Shown: piece after piece, positions 31,766 through 38,875 of the stretch | Numbering within the stretch: position 1 is the first letter of the stretch | Layout of the letters: every line of letters begins with the position of its first letter | DNA from: an uncultured Subdoligranulum sp. | GTDB taxonomy: Bacteria; Bacillota; Clostridia; Oscillospirales; Ruminococcaceae | Length of the DNA: 43,699 bases | Direction: 5' to 3' | NCBI GenBank assembly: GCA_904390925.1 | Contig: CAJFMB010000012.1 | Coordinates: 1 to 43,699, forward strand | Position numbers and translations under genes: made by a program | Notes under the pieces: model-generated | Told to the model about the DNA's origin: nothing | What the model saw: the letters and a program-made list of their open reading frames with translations, nothing else | Databases searched by the model: none

Positions 31766-32596
31766 TCAGACCAGCAGGCGGAAGTACACATCTGTCAGCG
31801 GGAAGGGTCTTTGCAGAAAACGGATCATCCCGTAGCTGCAGCGTTTTCCCTCCCCGAGATACAGCGACTGGCTTTCGGACAGGATGATCTGGGCCTGTTC
31901 GCAGCCGGTCCGTTCCCGGGCCGCCTGCAGCAGGATGTCCGCAGAATGGTCGTTGTCCGCCTGCAGTTCCACAAACTGCAGGATATCTTTCTGAATAAAA
32001 AAGATTCCGTATCCACGGCGGTTGGAAACGATCGTGGCCCCCCTGCGGTAAAGCTGGGACACCACCTCGTTCATGCTGGACAACGGCAGATTGATGCAGC
32101 CGGGCTGATAGTAAACCCGGGTATCCACCAGCCGCCGGACCGTCATGGCGTCAAAGTCGGCATGCGCCCAGAGATTGTGCGGAATGGTACGGTTGAGAAA
32201 CCGCAGGGCAAAGGCATTCTGGAACTGGAGCCCCCGCAGCTGCTGTGCCGTACGGGCATTGCCCGGCACCACAACCGCAAACTCGGCCCCATCGGCGGCA
32301 AATGCGCGCAGGCAGCCGTCCATCAGCTTGGTCATCAGACCGCGGCCGCGAAAGGCCGGCGCCGTCGCCATGCCGCAGAACCAGATGCCGTGGCGGCCCC
32401 GGGTTTCCACCGGCACCGCGCAGACCATCGACACCAGCACTGAACCGTCCGGGGTGTCCTGCTCCACCAGAAGCACATTGTCCAGACCGACAATGTTTTC
32501 CAGCCAGCCGGCAACCTCGCTGTGGCTGCCGCCGTTCGTCTCCTGCCGGAAGGCGATCAGTTTGTCGAGATCCGCTTCGGTCGCTTTACGCAGCAT
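31766..32596 (-). CDS. GNAT-family N-acetyltransferase, Eis-like
   Basis: 276 residues. The acetyl-CoA-binding motif FRGRGLMTKLMDG (about 89-101) follows the usual V-shaped strand, with GIWFCGMATAPA before it. The region beyond residue 150 is an added C-terminal domain, as in longer Eis-like acetyltransferases, but the acceptor is unknown. I prefer ATG 32596 over TTG 32602 because AAAGGA stands 7 bases before it. It is placed between tmk and mltG on the same strand with a gap of 65 bases from tmk. Confidence 0.82.
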   Translation of the reverse strand: MLRKATEADLDKLIAFRQETNGGSHSEVAGWLENIVGLDNVLLVEQDTPDGSVLVSMVCAVPVETRGRHGIWFCGMATAPAFRGRGLMTKLMDGCLRAFAADGAEFAVVVPGNARTAQQLRGLQFQNAFALRFLNRTIPHNLWAHADFDAMTVRRLVDTRVYYQPGCINLPLSSMNEVVSQLYRRGATIVSNRRGYGIFFIQKDILQFVELQADNDHSADILLQAARERTGCEQAQIILSESQSLYLGEGKRCSYGMIRFLQRPFPLTDVYFRLLV

Positions 32597-32661
32597 GGAC
32601 AATTCCTTTCTGTTGGGGGCAGGGTCCGGGAATACGGGGGTGCCGTAGGGGTGTTCTCAGT

Positions 32662-33339
32662 TTACAGGATATCACACAAGGTTTCAAGTATCCGGGTGTG
32701 AATGTCCTGGCGGGTGCGCATGGACTTGCTGCCGTCGGGACGGCTCTGGGTACAGTCGATGCGGGTCCAGCCCAGTACCTTGGTGCAGTATTCGGCGGCG
32801 GCGCGGGCACGGGACAGATACTCGGTATCCCTTTCCTGGATATCCTTTTTGCTTTCGTCGCCGTGGTAGCGCTCGGTCATCAGCCGCTGGGAAACATCCG
32901 GGTCCACCGCCAGATAAATCACCCGGTCGGGTACCGGGATTCCCATTTTCTTGTACTCGAAATCAAACAGCCAGTTCAGGTAGCTGTCCCACTGTTCCCG
33001 GGGCAGCTTGGCGCACTGGTGGATTGCATTGCTGGTGGTGTAGCGGTCGCTGATCAGCAATCCGCCGCTCTGGTAAAAATCGCCCCAGTCAGACTTGTAA
33101 CCGGCATAGCGGTCCACCGCATAAAAGGTGGACGCCGCATAGGCGTTGACATCGTCCGGCTTGTCCCCGAACTGTCCCGCCAGATACATGCGGACCAGTG
33201 CGGAGGAGTCGCTCTGGTAATTGGGAAAGGACAGTTTGCGGAAGCTTTTTCCCTGCTCCGTCAAAGTCCGGGCCAGCAGTTCCGCCTGGGTCCCCTTGCC
33301 GGAACCGTCCAGTCCTTCCAGTATGATCAGTTTACCCAT
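32662..33339 (-). CDS. tmk: Thymidylate kinase
   Basis: 225 residues. P-loop GLDGSGKGTQ (9-18), the DR motif in VDRYAGYKS and SDRYTTSN (about 95-102), and LIDEs typical of dTMP kinase. It phosphorylates dTMP to dTDP. ATG 33339 lies in an 8-base overlap with the end of thyX; the start at residue 5 of a longer frame is favoured as the usual N-terminus MGKLIILEGLDG begins there. With ThyX it makes a two-gene dTTP unit: dUMP to dTMP to dTDP. The lid region lacks the Lys/Arg pattern of some type II enzymes, which I did not resolve. Confidence 0.88.
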   Translation of the reverse strand: MGKLIILEGLDGSGKGTQAELLARTLTEQGKSFRKLSFPNYQSDSSALVRMYLAGQFGDKPDDVNAYAASTFYAVDRYAGYKSDWGDFYQSGGLLISDRYTTSNAIHQCAKLPREQWDSYLNWLFDFEYKKMGIPVPDRVIYLAVDPDVSQRLMTERYHGDESKKDIQERDTEYLSRARAAAEYCTKVLGWTRIDCTQSRPDGSKSMRTRQDIHTRILETLCDIL

Positions 33340-34114
33340 TTTCCAGCACACCGGCTTTCAGCTTGGCGTATTTGTCCCGCACAGCGTCCATCTGGCCGCA
33401 GCACATGCGGCCTTCCGGGCAGGGCCCGGTCAGGCAGCGCGGGCCCGCATGGGCAAAGATATGGGGCGCCAGCGGCAGGACCAGACGCAGCATCTCGTCC
33501 GCCACGGCACGGATCTCCCACTGGGCACGGTTGCAGCAGCGCAGATTGAAGAAATTGATCAGGCTGCGGCAATTCATGGTCATGACCATCTTGGTCTCGC
33601 AGGCGTTGGGCAGCACGAACCGGGCATCCTCGTTGGCCTGCTTGCCCGCCTTGGTGCGGGCGGTCTTTTCGTCCATGCCCTCCGCCATCAGGCGCCGGGT
33701 ATGGGCCTCCTCCAGGCTGTGGACCAGTTCCAGATAGCGGCGGGCGTCATCGTTCATCGCGTCGATGAACTGCGCCTTTGCCTCCGGGATGGCGGCAATC
33801 TCCGGGGGGATGACATAGCGGAAATCCTCCAGGCGGACATACCGCTGGCTCTGCACGCTGAAGCTGGCAATGCGGTGGCGGGTCACCTGGGCCAGGAAGG
33901 TGCGGGAGACCCCCTCGATGCCAAAGGTGAAGCTGGCATGTTCGATGGGACTGGCGTGTCCCACGTCGGACAGGCGCTGTAAAAAGGCAGCGGTCTTTTC
34001 CGGGGTCAGGCCATCCAGCAGCGTCCCGATGTGCGCGTCGGAGTAGCAGAGCTTTGCCGCCGCCGCAATGGTCTTTTCCGGTTCGTTGGTATGGGCAATC
34101 AATGTAACAAGCAT
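33332..34114 (-). CDS. thyX: Flavin-dependent thymidylate synthase ThyX
   Basis: 260 residues. The ThyX signature RHRxxSxxxxSxR is read at 79-91 (RHRIASFSVQSQR). The enzyme uses FAD, NADPH and methylene-tetrahydrofolate to convert dUMP to dTMP, so a ThyA-type enzyme is not required. The C-terminus has a cluster of four or five cysteines (CLTGPCPEGRMCCG), perhaps for a metal. GAGGT is about 8 bases from the ATG, and the gene follows pcrA by 79 bases. Confidence 0.95.
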   Translation of the reverse strand: MLVTLIAHTNEPEKTIAAAAKLCYSDAHIGTLLDGLTPEKTAAFLQRLSDVGHASPIEHASFTFGIEGVSRTFLAQVTRHRIASFSVQSQRYVRLEDFRYVIPPEIAAIPEAKAQFIDAMNDDARRYLELVHSLEEAHTRRLMAEGMDEKTARTKAGKQANEDARFVLPNACETKMVMTMNCRSLINFFNLRCCNRAQWEIRAVADEMLRLVLPLAPHIFAHAGPRCLTGPCPEGRMCCGQMDAVRDKYAKLKAGVLENG

Positions 34115-34193
34115 GGGGTTAACCTCTTTGTAAATCTTCCGTAGCGGGGAATTCTGTGACAGGAATGTATGCGCCGGACAACATCTGTCCGCA

Positions 34194-36824
34194 TTATTCC
34201 TCCACCTTTTTCATGGGGGCATAGTTGGCCATCGTCTTTTTGACACCGACGCGGTCAAACTGGACTTCCACAATGCAGTCCCCTGCCACCGGTGTGGCCT
34301 TCAGCACCTTGCCACGGCCAAAAACCTTGTGTTCCACCAGATCCCCCGGTGCATAGCCGGCAGATTTTTCTGTCTTGGCAGACTTCTTCTGAAGTCCCAG
34401 CAGCGACGAGGTATCGGCGCCGGCCGCGCGGGCGGGTTTTCCGGAATGATGGTTGACACTGCTGGAATATCCCGCCCCAAAGCCGGAGGATGGAACCGTG
34501 TGACGGCCGCCCGGATAGCTGGGGCTTTCGTGACCGCCGCTGGCAGCAAATCCGCTGTGGAAGCCACCGCGGCTGTAGCTGCTGCCAAACCCGCCGCCGC
34601 GGTTGTATTCGGGATTGAGGTATCCGCGGGAAGTCCCCGAATAACCGCTGCGGCCGCCCGGCACATTGTAGCTGTAACTGCCGTATCCGGCGCCGAATCC
34701 GCCGGCGCGGGAGGCAGCCTCCGGGCTTTCGGTCTCGTCCAGCAGTTCAGGGGGCAGCTCCTGCAAAAAGTCGGAAGGCTGGTTGCGCTGGGTGCGGCCG
34801 TACATCATGCGGGTGCAGGCGGAGGAAAGATACAGCTCCTTCTTGGCGCGGGTGATGCCCACGTAGCAAAGGCGGCGCTCCTCCTCCATATCCTCCTCGT
34901 TGTACCGGGAAAGCTCGCCAGGGAAGATGCCGTTCTCCATGCCCACAATAAAGACATAGGGAAATTCCAGGCCCTTGGCCGAGTGCAGCGTCATCATGAC
35001 CACCGAATCGGCGTTTTCGTCGTAAGAATCCAGGTCGCTGATCAGGGCCACTTCCTCCAGGAAGCCCGAGAGGGTGGCGTCCTCCCCCTGCTGATCGGCG
35101 TAGGTCTTGATGGAGGAAACCAGCTGGCCCAGGTTCTCCAGGCGGGTCTGGCCCTCCTCCCCCTGGGCTTTCAGCATGGCCTCATAGCCGGTTTTGGCAA
35201 TGACCTCCCCCATGAATTCGTCCAGCGGCAGCCGGGTGGATTTTTCGCAAAGATCCCGGTACATGGCATAGAAGCCGCTCAGTGCACCGGCGGCCCGGGC
35301 CAGGGCCGGATAGGTATGTACATGGGCGATGATCTCCATCATCGGCACCCCCTGCGCGGCGGCCAGATCGGCGATCTTGTCGATGGTGGTGCCGCCGATC
35401 TTGCGGGCGGGCTCGTTGATGATGCGGCGCAGACGCACATCGTCCCGGGGATTGACAATGACTGCCAGGTAGGAGTTGATGTCCTTGACTTCCTTGCGGT
35501 CAAAGAAGCGCTGGCCGCCCACAATACGGTACGGGATACCGGCACGGGCGAAATAGGTTTCGACGGGGTTGGACTGGGCGTTCATCCGGTAGAGAACCGC
35601 GTGGTCCCGCAGGTTTGCCCCCTGGCGCAGATGTTCGCCGATGACCTCGGCGATATGGCTGGCCTCGTCGTTTTCGCTGGCGGCATAGTAATAGTGAATC
35701 TTGGCGCCGTCGCCGTTTTCGGTCCACAATGTCTTGCCCTTGCGGCCGTTGTTGTGCTTGATGACCGCATTGGCGGCGTTCAGAATGTTGGCGGTGGAAC
35801 GGTAATTCTGTTCCAAGCGGATGGTCCTGGCGCCCTTGAAATGCTGTTCAAAATGGAGGATGTTCTCAATGGTGGCGCCGCGGAACCGGTAGATGGACTG
35901 GTCGTCATCACCCACCACGCAGACATTGTTGTAGCCGCCGCCCAGAAGCCGCACCAGATGGAACTGGGCAATGCTGGTGTCCTGGTACTCGTCCACCAGA
36001 ACATAACGGAATTTCTGCTGGTAGTATTCCCGTGCCTCGGCGTCCTGAGAGAGCATCCGCACGGTATGGTAGATCAGATCGTCAAAGTCCATGGCACCGT
36101 TTTCCCGCAGACGGCGGGCGTAGGCGGTGTAGAGCTTGGACACCAGCGCCGCCTTGGTGTTGGCGATGGGCTGGGAGGCCACCTCCTCCGGGGAGAGCAG
36201 TTTGTCCTTGAAGCCGCTGATCTGGGCGATGGCCGACTTGACCGGCAGGAACTTGTCGTCGATCATCAGTTCCTTGTAGATCAGCTTCATCACCCGCTGC
36301 TGGTCGTCCGAGTCGTAGATGGTGAAGCTTTTGGGAAAACCGATGCGCTCGGCATCCCTGCGGAGAATCCGCACGCAGGCCGAGTGGAAGGTGGAGGCAA
36401 ACACGTCCCCGCCCACCGTCTCGCCCAGCATGGCCTTGAGGCGTTCCTTCAGCTCCCCGGCCGCCTTGTTGGTGAAGGTGATGGCCAGCACATTCCAGGG
36501 TCTGGCCGGGCGGACCGCCAGCCGCCGCTCCGCCGCAGCGGGGAGGTCCCGGCCGGCGGCAACTGCGCTGCGCAGATCGGCAAGCTCGGCATCGGAAACG
36601 CCGCCTTCGGGCAATTCCCTGCTGCCGTGGGCGGAACCGAAGCGGATGATATTGGCAATGCGGCTGACCAGCACAGTGGTCTTTCCGCTGCCGGCGCCGG
36701 CCAGGATCAGCAGCGGGCCTTCGGTGCAAAAGACCGCCTGTTGCTGGACCGGATTCAGGCGGGTAAAACGTGCGGCAATATACTGGTCGCGCAGGGCGCA
36801 GAATTCAGCGGCATTGGATGGCAT
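34194..36824 (-). CDS. pcrA: UvrD/PcrA-type ATP-dependent DNA helicase
   Basis: 876 residues, longer than usual (about 720-740). Q-motif LNPVQQQAV, Walker A AGAGSGKTT (42-50), VDEYQDTS (Walker B) and the motif MTLHSAKGLEFPYVF are intact. It moves 3'-5' on DNA in mismatch and nucleotide excision repair and removes recombinases. Two inserts account for the length: about 40 residues after the Walker A motif, and a low-complexity linker of Gly/Tyr/Ser at 707-796 before a C-terminal Tudor-like end (828-876, LVEHKVFGRGKVL) that may bind RNA polymerase. GAAGGAGG lies some 15 bases from the ATG, farther than usual. Confidence 0.94.
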   Translation of the reverse strand: MPSNAAEFCALRDQYIAARFTRLNPVQQQAVFCTEGPLLILAGAGSGKTTVLVSRIANIIRFGSAHGSRELPEGGVSDAELADLRSAVAAGRDLPAAAERRLAVRPARPWNVLAITFTNKAAGELKERLKAMLGETVGGDVFASTFHSACVRILRRDAERIGFPKSFTIYDSDDQQRVMKLIYKELMIDDKFLPVKSAIAQISGFKDKLLSPEEVASQPIANTKAALVSKLYTAYARRLRENGAMDFDDLIYHTVRMLSQDAEAREYYQQKFRYVLVDEYQDTSIAQFHLVRLLGGGYNNVCVVGDDDQSIYRFRGATIENILHFEQHFKGARTIRLEQNYRSTANILNAANAVIKHNNGRKGKTLWTENGDGAKIHYYYAASENDEASHIAEVIGEHLRQGANLRDHAVLYRMNAQSNPVETYFARAGIPYRIVGGQRFFDRKEVKDINSYLAVIVNPRDDVRLRRIINEPARKIGGTTIDKIADLAAAQGVPMMEIIAHVHTYPALARAAGALSGFYAMYRDLCEKSTRLPLDEFMGEVIAKTGYEAMLKAQGEEGQTRLENLGQLVSSIKTYADQQGEDATLSGFLEEVALISDLDSYDENADSVVMMTLHSAKGLEFPYVFIVGMENGIFPGELSRYNEEDMEEERRLCYVGITRAKKELYLSSACTRMMYGRTQRNQPSDFLQELPPELLDETESPEAASRAGGFGAGYGSYSYNVPGGRSGYSGTSRGYLNPEYNRGGGFGSSYSRGGFHSGFAASGGHESPSYPGGRHTVPSSGFGAGYSSSVNHHSGKPARAAGADTSSLLGLQKKSAKTEKSAGYAPGDLVEHKVFGRGKVLKATPVAGDCIVEVQFDRVGVKKTMANYAPMKKVEE
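34437..34706 (-). repeat. Gly/Tyr/Ser-rich low-complexity segment within PcrA
   Basis: Codes for residues 707-796 of PcrA, made of degenerate GGFGSSYSRGGF-like blocks. Most codons are Gly, Tyr, Ser, Phe, Arg, Pro. No stop codon or frameshift is present. Confidence 0.8.
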
Positions 36825-36931
36825 GGTATGCTGCTCGAGCCTCCTTCAGGGTCTGGCAGGACACGCCTGCCGGGTTCTGTATCTGTGGGAACCGTCCGAC
36901 AACCCCCGGACGGCAAAAATTCAGTATTCGG

Positions 36932-36945
36932 TTTAGTATACCATA
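36932..36945 (-). promoter_or_regulatory. Extended -10 promoter of the pcrA operon
   Basis: Minus-strand TGG then TATACT (36935-36940), preceded by ATTTA. The -35 region reads TTTCCC (36958-36963) at 17 bases, weak. The start codon is 111 bases downstream. Confidence 0.55.
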
Positions 36946-36991
36946 AATCCCAGCTTTGGGAAACGGGGAACGGCAAATTTTACGTGGCGAA

Positions 36992-37027
36992 ATCAGCCCG
37001 GCGGCAAAACACTGCCGCCGGGCTGAT
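36992..37027 (-). terminator. Terminator-like hairpin after mreB
   Basis: A 14-bp perfect stem (36992-37005 with 37014-37027) with an 8-base loop, 12 bases after the mreB stop. The T tract after it on the minus strand is short (TTTC), and TTTTTTT lies before it, so efficiency is uncertain. Confidence 0.65.
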
Positions 37028-37039
37028 GAAAAAAAGCTG

Positions 37040-38068
37040 TTACAATCTTGCCCGCCAAACCTTCGGCGTGGCGTCCCGGAACCCGGCTGTGAGGGACTTG
37101 CCCATGGACAGGCTGGCTGCGGTGCCCCGCGCCACACAGTTGAGGGGGTCAGGTGCCAGGGCGACATTCACATGCAGCTGTCCGGCCAGGTAGCCCGGCA
37201 GCCCCCGCAGCATGGAACCGCCGCCGGTCAGCAGCACCCCGGTCTGGGATACATCCGACGCCAGCTCGGGCGGCGTGCTTTCCAGCACGCTGCGGGCAGC
37301 AGCGGCAATGCGCGCCACCAGCTCCCGCACCGGTTCATACAGATCCCGGGTATAGACCAGCTGACGGGCCGGAAGGTTTGTCTGCCAGGAATGACCACGC
37401 ACCTCCATCACGCCCTGGAAATCGTTGTCGGAACAGCTGGCCACCTGCTTTTTCAAAAGCTCGGCGGTGGCCGGGCCGATGGCAATGTCATATTTCTGCT
37501 GCACACACTGGGCAATGCAGTTGTCAAAGGCGTTGCCCGCCACCGGCACGCTGGCCGAGCGGACCTTGCCGCCCATGCTGATCACCGCAATGTCGGTGGA
37601 ACCGCCGCCGATGTCGATCACCATACAGCCCCGGGGCTTGCGGATGTCCAGCCCGGCCCCCAGCGCCGCGGCCACCGGCTCGTCCACAAGATAGACCTGC
37701 CGGGCACCGGCAGACATGACCGCCTCCACCACCGCATCGGCTTCCACGCCGGTGATGGCGGCCGGCACGCAGACTGCCACCCGCGGCCGGAAAATACGGG
37801 AACGGCAGACCTGATTGACAAACCGGACAATCAGCTCGTGAGTCATGCGGTGATCCTGAATCACGCCGTCCCGCAGCGGACGCACCACCTCAATGTAGGA
37901 AGGGGCACGTCCCACCATGCGCAGCGCCCGGTCCCCTACCGCAATCACTTCGCCGGTACGGGTGTCAATGGCGCCGATGCTGGGCTGGGAAAAGACCACG
38001 CCCTGCTGTTCGGTGGCGATGATGATGGAGGTGGTACCAAGGTCAATGCCGATATCCTGTTGTTTCAT
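37040..38068 (-). CDS. mreB: MreB/Mbl-type bacterial actin
   Basis: 342 residues. Phosphate 1 motif IGIDLGTTS (6-14), phosphate 2 motif VIDIGGGSTDIAVI and the adenosine motif LLTGGGSMLRGLP are present, as is the family hallmark VDEPVAAALGAGLDI. It forms membrane-bound filaments that guide cell-wall synthesis. AAGGAG lies 6 bases before the ATG, and the gap to comF is only 51 bases with no promoter seen, so it is expressed from the recD2 promoter. There is no mreC or mreD next to it, so this may be an additional Mbl-like copy rather than the mreBCD one. Confidence 0.92.
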   Translation of the reverse strand: MKQQDIGIDLGTTSIIIATEQQGVVFSQPSIGAIDTRTGEVIAVGDRALRMVGRAPSYIEVVRPLRDGVIQDHRMTHELIVRFVNQVCRSRIFRPRVAVCVPAAITGVEADAVVEAVMSAGARQVYLVDEPVAAALGAGLDIRKPRGCMVIDIGGGSTDIAVISMGGKVRSASVPVAGNAFDNCIAQCVQQKYDIAIGPATAELLKKQVASCSDNDFQGVMEVRGHSWQTNLPARQLVYTRDLYEPVRELVARIAAAARSVLESTPPELASDVSQTGVLLTGGGSMLRGLPGYLAGQLHVNVALAPDPLNCVARGTAASLSMGKSLTAGFRDATPKVWRARL

Positions 38069-38119
38069 GGGGTTTCTCCTTATGGAAAGTGCGGCGTTTG
38101 GTTTTGCCGCGGGAAAGAT

Positions 38120-38875
38120 TTACTTTTTTCGCACTTCATCCACGGCCAGACTGACCGCAAACACAGACGCCGCCCCGCCCTGGTAAAGCGCCATGGCGCA
38201 GGCGGAAACGGTGGCGCCGCTGGTGATAATATCATCCACCAGCAGTACCCGGCGTCCCATCACATGGTTTGTGGCGTGCAGGGCATAGCCGTCCTTCTGA
38301 TTTTTCAGCCGTTCGGCCAGAGAAAGCTGCTTCTGCGGTCGCATCATGCGGACGGGATACAGGTCCCGGCAAACCGGCAGATGCAGAATCCGGGCCAGGC
38401 GTCCTGCCATCAGATCCGGCAGGCGCGGCCCCGAATCACTTCCCCGGCGGGGTGGCACCGGCACAATACAATCATAAGGGCTCAGTCCGCCGGGTGGATC
38501 ATAACAGGGGATTCCGCCGGGCTGGCTTGCGGGCAGAGCGCCAAACAGGCGGATGGCCACCATGTCGGACAATTCCCGCGCAAGCCAGGGCTGTCCGTGC
38601 AGTTTCGTGCAAAGAATGGCATGCCGGATTTCGTCCTCGTAGTAAAACACGCTGGCAGCGCCATCCAGTGCATAAAAGCTGTGCTCGGTGTCGGCCAGAC
38701 GCGGCGGATTGTGCAGAAGTTTCTTTGCACCGGCCAGGCAGTTCCGGCAAAGCACCGCCGCCACCGCATCAGTGCCCAGCACCTCGCCGCAGAGCGGACA
38801 GCGGCGGGGATAAATCTGTGCGGCAGCCCTATATGCGGCACCATATAAAAATTTCCTCAGCCGGGCCCCGTTCAT
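38120..38875 (-). CDS. comF: ComF-family phosphoribosyltransferase-like protein
   Basis: 251 residues. An N-terminal zinc ribbon (CPLCGEV near residue 25, then CRNC) is followed by the PRT fold with VPVPPRRGSDSG and the PRPP loop VLLVDDIITSGAT (about 214-226). In competent bacteria ComF helps DNA uptake with ComFA helicase; in others the role is unclear. The ATG overlaps the recD2 stop by four bases (ATGA). The neighbour is a helicase of another family, RecD2, not ComFA. Confidence 0.92.
   Translation of the reverse strand: MNGARLRKFLYGAAYRAAAQIYPRRCPLCGEVLGTDAVAAVLCRNCLAGAKKLLHNPPRLADTEHSFYALDGAASVFYYEDEIRHAILCTKLHGQPWLARELSDMVAIRLFGALPASQPGGIPCYDPPGGLSPYDCIVPVPPRRGSDSGPRLPDLMAGRLARILHLPVCRDLYPVRMMRPQKQLSLAERLKNQKDGYALHATNHVMGRRVLLVDDIITSGATVSACAMALYQGGAASVFAVSLAVDEVRKK

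Noticed and set aside
34329-37193. 954-residue open frame opposite pcrA
   Set aside because: Antisense to pcrA, no recognisable motif, low-complexity Gly/Val/His composition.
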